From the NCBI GenBank assembly GCA_965178125.1, contig OZ237755.1:310001-374000 (forward strand): a stretch of DNA of 64,000 bases, in the 5' to 3' direction. Made by a program: the position numbers and the translations under genes. Below the pieces are notes generated by a model that saw nothing but the letters and a program-made list of their open reading frames with translations, had not been told where the DNA came from and did no database searches. This DNA is from Bilabrum cf. latius (Eukaryota; Bigyra: Bicosoecida; Bigyra; Bicosoecida). Positions 56,601-64,000 of this stretch are shown here, piece after piece. Numbering within the stretch: position 1 is the first letter of the stretch; each line of letters starts with the position of its first letter.

Positions 56601-59600
56601 GGAGGTTGATCCCTCAAGAAGATCGGCAAAGCTCACGGGCCGCTGGTCAGGTGCACCCTCTGGCGTCCGCGGCCTCATCTTCGATAGTACGTCGGCTCGG
56701 CTAACGGGAGACTCTACAGCACTGGCTGGCAGCCCGCCAGATCGCCTCAGCTTCGCCAACTGCGCGTCAAAATCTGTCTGGCTGGGCGATTTGGCAGCTG
56801 CTTGAGCAGCACTGTGGGATAGCGCAATTGGCGACAAGGCCGGCGATTGCTTGCCGCCATTCTTCCCCCCAATCGCAGGAGATGAAGGCCCTACGGTGCC
56901 AGCCTGGACAGCTGCCGGGTCGTAAGCAACAAACGTAGGCATATCTTCGGTTGCCAGCATGGTCGCGCGTGCATGCTCATCGTCTTCAATCTCGCGGCCA
57001 GCCCGCGTTGCCTGCTTGTCCACACTGCCTGCACCCTCTCTCGAACCGCTGGCTGGGCTTCCTTTCGAGCGGTGCTTGAGCATCACAGTCTCGTACTCGG
57101 GACGTACCACGCCCCTCAGACCTCCAGCGATTGGCTTGTTCACGTAAGCGGGACGGCGAGGAGCAGCTTCCTGCTGAGATGCAACAGAAGAGTCTAGCGC
57201 ACTGCTGCTCCGAGATTTCCTGCCAGGGGGTGCACGCGGCCTGATGGGAGGCTTTGGAGGACGTCGCCGCCTCCCTGGAGGGCGCGGGGGGCCGTCCCCG
57301 GCGCGCACCGCAAAACTTCGGGGCTCAACGATTGGGGCTCGCTGATGTGCCGCACTCTGCTTCGTAGCAGAGGCAGTCCTTGCTAGTTCGCTGAGTGACG
57401 GCTGCTCAGAAGGCGAGCTGGGTCTGTCGCTTAGATCCAACTCCACCGGCGCCTACTATTCGATGGTATTGGGTAGTTCGCCGAGCTCCAGGCCAGTTTT
57501 GGGTGCAGGCTCTGGCGAGACGGAGGGCGGTGTCTTTGCCGCCGCCGCCGCTTTCGCAAGCATAGGTCCTTTGCTAGGTGTTTCTGGCGGACTCTGTGCA
57601 CTTGCAGTGCCGTCATTCGCGTTCTATTCAGTTTTCCCAGCCCTTGCTTCAAGAGAACCAATATTCCTTGCTGATGCTTGAGCGTAAATTTCGGTTCTAC
57701 TGGCAAGATCTGCCGTGCGCTGAACGCCGCCAACAGCTGTCGATGCGTTGTATGGTGTAGCCGTTCGCTTTACATCGTTAGCCTTGGCAGCATCCGCCTT
57801 GGCAGCATCGACCTTGGCAGCATCGGCCTTGCCAGCACCCGCCTTGCCAGCATCCGCCTTGCCAGCATCCGCCTTGCCAGCATCCGCCTTGGCAGCACCG
57901 CCCTTGGCAGCATCCGCCTAGGCAGCACCGCCCTTGGCAGCATCGGCCTTGGCAGCATCGGCCTTGCCAGCATCCGCCTTGCCAGCATCGGCCTTGGCAG
58001 CATCCGCCTAGGCAGCATCGGCCTTGGCAGCATCGGCCTTGGCAGCACCGCCCTTGCCAGCATCGGCCTTGGCAGCATCGGCCTTGGCAGCACCGCCCTT
58101 ACCAGCACCGCCCTTGCCAGCACCGCCCTTAGCAACATCGGCCTTGCCAGCACCGCCCTTGGCAGCATCGGCCTTGCCAGCACCGCCCTTAGCAACATCG
58201 GCCTTGCCAGCACCGCCCTTGGCAGCATCGGCCTTGCCAGCACCGCCCTTGGCAGCATCCGCCTTGCCAGCATCCGCCTTGCCAGCATCCGCCTTGCCAG
58301 CATCCGCCTTGGCAGCATCCGCCTTGGCAGCATCGGCCTTGGCAGCATCGGCCTTGCCAGCATCGGCCTTGCCAGCATCGGCCTTGCCAGCATCGGCCTT
58401 GCCAGCATCGGCCTTGGCAGCATCCGCCTTGCCAGCACCGCCCTTGGCAACATCGGCCTTGCCAGCATCCGCCTTGGCAGCATCCGCCTTGGCAGCATCG
58501 GCCTTGCCAGCATCCGCCTAGGCAGCATCCGCCTTGCCAGCATCGGCCTTGCCAGCATCGGCCTTGGCAACATCGGCCTTGGCAGCATCCGCCTAGGCAG
58601 CATCCGCCTTGGCAGCATCGGCCTTGCCAGCATCGGCCTTGGCAGCATCCGCCTTGGCAGCATCGGCCTTGGCAACATCGGCCTTGCCAGCATCCGCCTT
58701 GCCAGCACCCGCCTTGGCAGCATCCGCCTTGGCAGCATCGGCCTTGGCAGCATCGGCCTTGGCAGCATCGGCCTAGGCAGCATCCGCCTTGCCAGCATCG
58801 GCCTTGGCAGCATCCGCCTTGGCAGCATTGGCCTTGGCAGCACCGGCCTTTCCAGACTCAGCTGCTTCGCTAGGTTTAGTCGACGAATCTGCCTCAGGTG
58901 CCTTTGAAACTACCGTAGATGCCTTTGAAGTGGTTCTTGTACCAGTCGCTTGCTTCGAAGTCTTGGCCTTGGTTCCAGAAGACTTCACCTTGGTGCCTTT
59001 GACCATGTTGCCTTTCGATTTGAGCCGCTTCGAGCTGCCCGACGGTTTCGCAGTGGTGGTCCCCTTGGGCTTCACCTTGCCGCTACTTTTCTTTGCAACC
59101 GCACTGGTGGCCTTTCCAGAAGGCTTCAATGCCGAGGTTTTTGGTTTCACCCCACTTGAGGGCTTGATAGCAGCAGATGGCTTGGCGACAGCGGATAGCT
59201 TGGCAGCAGCAGATGGCTTCACAGCAGCCGCGGGCTTAGCAGAACTGGATTTTGCAGTAGTCGCTGAGGTGGCAGAGGGCTTTGGCTTCACAAGCTTCCC
59301 GCTTGACTTGGCCTTCACCCCAGCCTTCATTCCGGACTTTTTACTGCCAACTTTTCCCTTGGTTGACTTCAATTTGATTCCCGATATTCCACTAGCTGAT
59401 GGCTTCGCTGCCGTAGCCTTCGGCTTGGTTGCCTTCACTGAGCTAGATGATGCCTTCTTCCCAGACAAAGGCTTGGGCGATGACTTTCCAGACTTCACCT
59501 AAGATGGAGAGGATGCCTTCTTCCCAGACAAAGGCTTGGGCGATGCCGGCTTGCTGCCACTGCTTGGCTTCGGGGAGGATGCCTTCTTCCCTGCAGGCTT

Positions 59601-61609
59601 GGGCGATGCCGGCTTGCTGCCACTGCTTGGCTTCGGAGAGGATGCCTTCTTCCCAGACAAAGGCTTGGGCGATGCCGGCTTGCTGCCACTGCTTGGCTTC
59701 GGGGAGGATGCCTTCTTCCCTGCCGGTGTAGGCGATGCCGGCTTGCTGCCACTGCTTGGCTTCGGGGAGGATGCCTTCTTCCCTGCAGGCTTGGGCGATG
59801 CCGGCTTGCTGCCACTGCTTGGCTTCGGGGAGGATGCCTTCTTCCCTGCAGGCTTGGGCGATGCCGGCTTGCTGCCACTGCTTGGCTTCGGAGAGGGTGC
59901 CTTCTTCCCAGACAAAGGCTTGGGCGATGCCGGCTTGCTGCCACTGCTTGGCTTCGGGGAGGATGCCTTCTTCCCTGCCGGTGTAGGCGATGCCGGCTTG
60001 CTGCCACTGCTTGGCTTCGGGGAGGATGCCTTCTCCCCTGCAGGCTTGGGCGATGCCGGCTTGCTGCCACTGGCGGGTTTCTTTGAGCTTGCACTAGGAT
60101 TTGTGGGCTTCTTATGAGACGCAGGCTTGGCATGGCTGGTAGATGCACTGCTGCCACTGCCTCCACCACCAGCTGATGCCGCTGGAGCGTCGCCTGCGGC
60201 TGCAGTCGGCTTTTTCTTTGGTTTCCCGCTCTCCTTCTTGCCTTCCGGTGAAATTAATGCCTTGCTAGATGCAGCTCGAGCGACTGATTTGTCTCCAAAC
60301 GACAGCTTGACCTTATCTGCGGCGTGTACCTCCAGCTGCAGCGGGTCGCCAGCCTTGCGATGTAGCTCAATCTTGCTACCTCCTCCCGCAGCTGCAATGA
60401 GCCCTCCCATGGACGTCGCGCCCGAGGCCAGCATCTTCGGACGACCCGAGTCAGACCACGTCATCAGCATCAACTTAATATCGCGCGCGTCATCGCCATA
60501 TGTGAGCATCTAGGCGGGTATTTTGATGTTCCAGCGCGGAGAGGTGGTCTGCCTGGCAGGGAGTGATTCCCAAGCCGGCATGTCTGTGCCATCCGAGTCC
60601 TTGCGCATGAAGAGAAGGGTCGTGTCAGGTTTCGAGTAGGAGCTGGGCTTGGGAACGCCGTGGATGGACACGTCAAGGCCGAGGCATCCCGCGGCGGTGA
60701 TGGCCTTGTCCACCACAACTGCAGTGAGCTGAAGAGAGCCGATTCCCGAGCCCCTTGTCTCGTGCACCAGGCCATCCCTGACGGTCAGGCCCGGCATGTT
60801 CAGAGTCTCGTTGAGAGTCATGTGGGCCTCTCCAAGGTACTCCTACTCCTTGACATCGTCACTCGGAGTTTTTCGGTGATAGGCCTGCGGCAAAAGTGGA
60901 CGGCCAATACGAAAAGCGACCCATGGACGGATCAGGCAAGCGCCGATGCATAGCATGCTGAGAAGCTTACAACCAATCGTAAGGCCTATTTTTTCCCTCC
61001 TAGAAATTTCATTTTGATGCCTTCGCTGAAATTGTGGTCAACCGTGCCCCTGCAAACGTTTCAAGGGAGAAAGCAAGCACTAGATAGAAGTGGCGACGGG
61101 CACATCACTAAAGGTTGCCGCAGCGCCTGAGCTCATTCGGCTGCTTCGCTTCATTCGACGCAACTTACTTCGATGCTGTTTCTGTGGTAGCAGCAACTTC
61201 CCATTCCTTGCTTTTCTTCTTGTAGGCCTGCGTAGTATTACAATGGGCGCAGCGAAGCATCGAGCCCTGTCCGGAACACTGTGATTAGGTCTTTGAAACT
61301 AATGGCCCACGCTCTACCTCACCACAACAAAGCATGATTTTCCTTTCTCTATCCCTCGAATCCCAAGCGCGCAGAATATCTGCAAGTACCAAGGGTGTGA
61401 AATTGCAACAACTTGCTGGGTCCTACATACGGTGCATGTCATCCAGCAGATGAACGGAAGTCGCGACACGAACAGTACCCGCCGTGAATATAACCGCAGC
61501 AACATCATTTGCGATCGAATCAGGCATTCATGGTCGTGCTTCGGATCATGAGTCTCACCTTGGCGCCCTTATCAATTTTCCCGGGTTCCGCAACCGCTAC
61601 CGAGGCCAT
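53634..61609 (-). CDS. Giant protein with two copine-type C2 domains, Lys-rich repeat arrays and C-terminal coiled coils
   Basis: Five exons: 61559-61609, 61323-61379, 61169-61227, 60971-61049 and 53634-60884. All four introns (179, 95, 119 and 86 nt) are GT-AG and all phases agree; 2498 aa, UGA. C2A reads FCALGIRGIEKGKSCFVV, AYKKKSKEWEV, then FLGGKK-UAG-ALRLVAY and EYLGEAHMTLNETL; this follows the copine C2 pattern, and the UAG (60986) is on its conserved Gln. C2B follows (SLQLTAVVVDK; KPDTTLLFMR; ALLS-type end). No copine vWA domain is present. Then come a 21-22 aa repeat array, a Lys/Thr/Ser-rich region, about 70 KADAA-type repeats, a long disordered Pro/Ser region, and helical coiled coils. 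About 16 UAGs are in frame. Calcium-dependent membrane binding through C2 is likely; the rest may act as a linker or scaffold. Confidence 0.72.
57786..58850 (-). repeat. 15-bp tandem array (about 70 units) coding Lys-Ala-Asp-Ala-Ala/Gly
   Basis: About 70 tandem 15-bp units (AAG GCN GAT GCT GSC on the minus strand) encode KADAA with variants KADAG, KAGAA, KVDAA and KANAA. In five units the Lys codon AAG is UAG, for example in the units near 57918, 58008, 58518, 58593 and 58773. The array is in frame with both flanks. Its complement gives long open frames on both strands, which are shadows. Confidence 0.93.
59507..60080 (-). repeat. 63/66-bp tandem array coding Lys/Pro/Ser-rich 21-22-residue units
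   Basis: Nine or so units of about 63 bp encode GKKASSPKPSSGSKPASPKP with A, TPA or LS as the variable tail. The units are nearly identical, so expansion or homogenisation is recent. The composition (Lys, Ser, Pro) resembles linker-histone tails or secreted adhesive repeats; with C2 domains on the same chain an intracellular tether is more likely. Confidence 0.92.
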
Positions 61610-62051
61610 GGCTCGCGACGATCACGCGGTAATCACAGAGTTACACTGTTCTATATCCAAGGGTACAAGTTGCTCGTTCAGACTACGCACAGATCCTGAG
61701 CGCGACCAATGAAATCTCGGGCTCGGACGTTGCGGAGGTTGCAACCGCTTGCCCAACCGATCCACGCAAATCCTGGCACATACCAGGCTGAGAAGTTAGT
61801 GGGATACAGGATCTTGTATTTTTGTGCATCTGACAGTATCGCCGTGGTTCAGCCGTTCTACAATCGCGCAATCTGACTTTGATCCCGAGTGTCGGGCTAC
61901 ACGACTTTCTCGAATCTCGTCGATTACATTGCGGTGAGCAAATTCTGTGTGTTTCCACGGGGTAATTTGTATATTTAATCAATGTTCTCCTATTCCATTG
62001 CATTTCGTCTTATTCTTGTGAGCGCAGTCGTTGTTTGGCGAAACTGCACCC
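61610..62051. promoter_or_regulatory. Divergent promoter region between the C2-repeat gene and the last gene
   Basis: 442 nt of lower-GC sequence between start codons on opposite strands. A TTGTGAGCGCAG stretch near 62018-62030 resembles a 3' splice site, so a 5' exon of the plus-strand gene may lie here. No promoter motif named. Confidence 0.35.
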
Positions 62052-64000
62052 ATGGCAGACCGCGAAGGGACCTTGCCCGGACACTGGCAACCTGACAGCT
62101 TGGATCAAGTTGGCGACGATATTGGAGCTCGCAAGTTTAGATTTGAAGCGGTCCAGATGCCAGGTGGACCAACGGCTTCAGATCGACTTCGTGGGTTTGC
62201 AATGGCAACCAAGACAGACTAGGCAGTATCATCCAGGCAAGAGCAAGGGGCTGCTAGCGTGCCATCGCCGGGCCGAGACATGTGGGTCCATGAGAATGGA
62301 AGCAAGGCGAAAGAAAGTCGGCGTGGATCGGCCCATCCGATGCCATAGGCCCCACTTACCTGGGGTGAGGCGTTTGAATAGAATGGCGTCCGATCTGGGG
62401 ATAGCAACGGAGTTCGAAAGCAGCCAACTCGCGCTTTGCCTGAACACGGCACTAAAAGAATGACCCAGGAGTAGAAGCCGCAGTCTTCAAAGCCGCTTAT
62501 GCGCCCGAGTCTCACCGCTAGCCTTCTAGCTAGGGCCGAGGCATCGGGGATGCAGCAGCTGCCGTCCCCCACCTCTGGAGCGATGCGGCTGGAGCAGGCG
62601 CCCCGTGGACCCAACCAGGCCGCCAGTCCTGCGAACTCATTCATTTCAAGACTATCGAGGGGGAATCTGAGCGGCGGGGCACCTGCGTCATTTCTTGAGG
62701 CCGCAGAGCAGAGCGCGATCCGGGATACAAGGTCCTCAGCCAGGCTCGCGACCAGCTCTGGTGGCTCGAATGGCAGCAGCACTCGCACGGCCGGCCCGAA
62801 TAACACGGTCTCCAAAACGCTTAGTGACAGCCAGAGCAGCGGAAGCCCTAGTACTCGGGGGCCCCGCAGACCCAGCGGACCCTTGCCGCAGCATGCAGCC
62901 AAAGCCTCGATTGAGCTGAAGCGCGCGCGATCAGTGGGGCAGATCGTGCTGTCACCATCCCCCGCCGTTGCGCAGCCGCAGCCACCACCACCGGCCCCTG
63001 GCAGGGCATCGGGCGTTTCCTTCTCTCCTGATAGTACGGGGGTCACGGGGGGGGGGCTGTACAGTAGCGCGATTGCAGCTGCCACCGACAACTCGTCGCC
63101 AGCACCTCAGCCACCACCAGCCCCGCCCGCCCCGCCCGCCGCAGGGGACAGCGGCAGCCCGTCATCTCCCAGCCAAACCCGCCAAGAGCCAGGCCGGGCC
63201 TCCATGAGAGAGCGACGCACCGCGCAGATTATCCGTGGTGGCAGCAACGGGTACCGATCAGACACGCCAGAGTCTCCCACCGCTGAAGCAGAGCTGAAAG
63301 CCAAAGCAAAGAAAGCAAAGACCCTGAGCACGCTCCCGCACCTCAGCAGGAAGTTCGAGTCCTCCTTTGTGCCGTCACCATCTGCACAACGGGGCGTGCA
63401 CTGGAGCAGGAGCTCCCCGGAGAGTTCCACTTCCCCGAGCTCTGACAAGGCTTCCCAATCGACGAACCAGAACCGGTAGAGCGGATCCAGGTCGCCTTTT
63501 GCTCTCATGCGAGCTGCTGGTGCCACCGATGGCACCGCAGAATCAGCGCCACGTTCTGTTGAGGATCCAGACAAGCCACCTTCCCTGCAGCAGTACCTTG
63601 CGTAGCTTCGCGGCGATCCGGACGACAGCGATGACCCTGTCAGGGATCTGCGCTTTGAAAGAAAATCAATTGGTCGATCTGAGTTGGGTGGATCACCGTA
63701 GAGGATCAAGCAAGCAGCAGCAGAGGCTATGCGAGGGGCGCAGGAGGCGTCAAGACTCGCTCATTTGGCCTAGAAGCACCGTGAGAAAGGCACAGGGGCT
63801 GGAGGCATTGCGGATGACCTGCAGATGACTACATAGCACGGTCGGTTGCCCGATCACCGGATGCTGCACCCGAGCCCTGGGCACAAGCATGCAGGGACCG
63901 ATGATAGCGATAGCGAGGATGGCACAGGGTAGGGTGGTGCAAATCCATACGACCGAGTTGATATGGAACAAGAAGGCACTGGGCAAAGGGCATACCGCAG
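62052..64000 (+). CDS. Unrecognised disordered Pro/Ser-rich protein (3' end outside window)
   Basis: The frame is open from ATG 62052 to the window end (649 codons) with about ten UAGs and no UAA or UGA. UAGs lie at 62220, three between 62345 and 62475, 63478, and about 63603, 63699, 63768, 63831 and 63930. The product begins MADREGTLPGHWQPDSLD, continues as a low-complexity Ser/Pro/Arg/Gln chain with a poly-Pro stretch near 63100, and has a short charged helix (AEAELKAKAKKAKTL). The stretch SLQQYLA-UAG-LRGDPDDSDD lies in the extension past the first long open part. I recognise no domain. In the standard code it would be cut into seven or more pieces. A nuclear or cytoskeletal linker is possible, but only as a guess. 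Confidence 0.5.

Noticed and set aside
57678-58907. Long plus-strand (409 aa) and other minus-strand frames over the 15-bp array
   Set aside because: They are shadows of the KADAA repeat in other frames; only the KADAA frame joins coding sequence on both sides.
57786-60080. CRISPR array or satellite DNA
   Set aside because: The repeats are contiguous, have no unique spacers and keep one reading frame with neighbouring exons.
1-64000. Widespread pseudogenes or sequencing frameshifts broken by UAG stops
   Set aside because: Every break is UAG, never UAA; UGA breaks occur only at the two selenoprotein sites. Frames are otherwise intact, splice phases agree and catalytic residues are conserved.
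1-64000. UAG = leucine (as in some algal mitochondria, some protists) or tyrosine/glutamate
   Set aside because: The LIS1 R-Q site, the copine Gln, the MCT position before YF and hydrophilic linkers favour Gln. The GCN1 site at 45949 aligns to Val/Leu in other species and is a mild exception, so Leu is disfavoured but not strictly excluded.
1-64000. Prokaryotic or organellar DNA
   Set aside because: Spliceosomal introns, LIS1, a GCN1-like gene, a microsomal P450 and selenoprotein H are nuclear eukaryotic features; no operons or Shine-Dalgarno pattern.

Overview
This is nuclear DNA of a GC-rich unicellular eukaryote. Support comes from GT-AG introns (about 55-210 nt) whose removal restores conserved motifs, and from eukaryote-only genes such as LIS1, a GCN1-like protein, a microsomal P450 and tandem copine-type C2 domains. 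I cannot assign a lineage; several proteins look protist-like. About 20 genes are packed on both strands with short spacers.

The window does not use the standard genetic code. About 70 in-frame UAG codons interrupt nearly every conserved gene, homology continues in the same frame on both sides, and no gene model ends in UAG. Of 20 terminated models, 18 end in UGA and 2 in UAA. Aligned positions say UAG = glutamine: the near-invariant Gln after Arg at the L-S-x-R-Q start of LIS1 and the conserved Gln of a copine C2 domain are both UAG. UGA is also recoded as selenocysteine: a tandem two-domain selenoprotein H (6972-7811) carries two in-frame UGAs, each in a C-x-x-U motif, ends in UAA, and has a SECIS-like hairpin in its 3' region.

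Layout. 1-655: 3' end of an unknown gene. 0.8-25.3 kb: mostly carbohydrate-active or secreted proteins (GH116, GH79 heparanase-like, GH3, an unassigned TIM-barrel hydrolase-like protein, a secreted Asp-box propeller). Interspersed are the selenoprotein, an unknown 829-aa protein, a 4CL-like acyl-CoA synthetase, and a DUF4139-type protein with a ubiquitin inserted in it. 26-31.7 kb: a WD40-like protein and LIS1 (dynein regulator), convergent. 31.9-40.8 kb: FkbM-type methyltransferase, monocarboxylate transporter, C45-type Ntn hydrolase, phospholipase D family protein, cytochrome P450. 41.1-53.3 kb: one 4006-codon GCN1-like HEAT-repeat gene (translational stress signalling). 53.6-61.6 kb: one roughly 2500-codon gene with two copine-type C2 domains, a 63-bp Lys/Pro/Ser repeat array, a 15-bp Lys-Ala-Asp-Ala-Ala repeat array and coiled coils. 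62.1-64.0 kb: the 5' part of a disordered Pro/Ser-rich protein that runs off the window.

Read with the standard code, most of these genes look like pseudogenes or strings of small ORFs. All CDS coordinates here assume UAG = Gln, UAA/UGA = stop, UGA = Sec in the selenoprotein, and the introns named in each entry.
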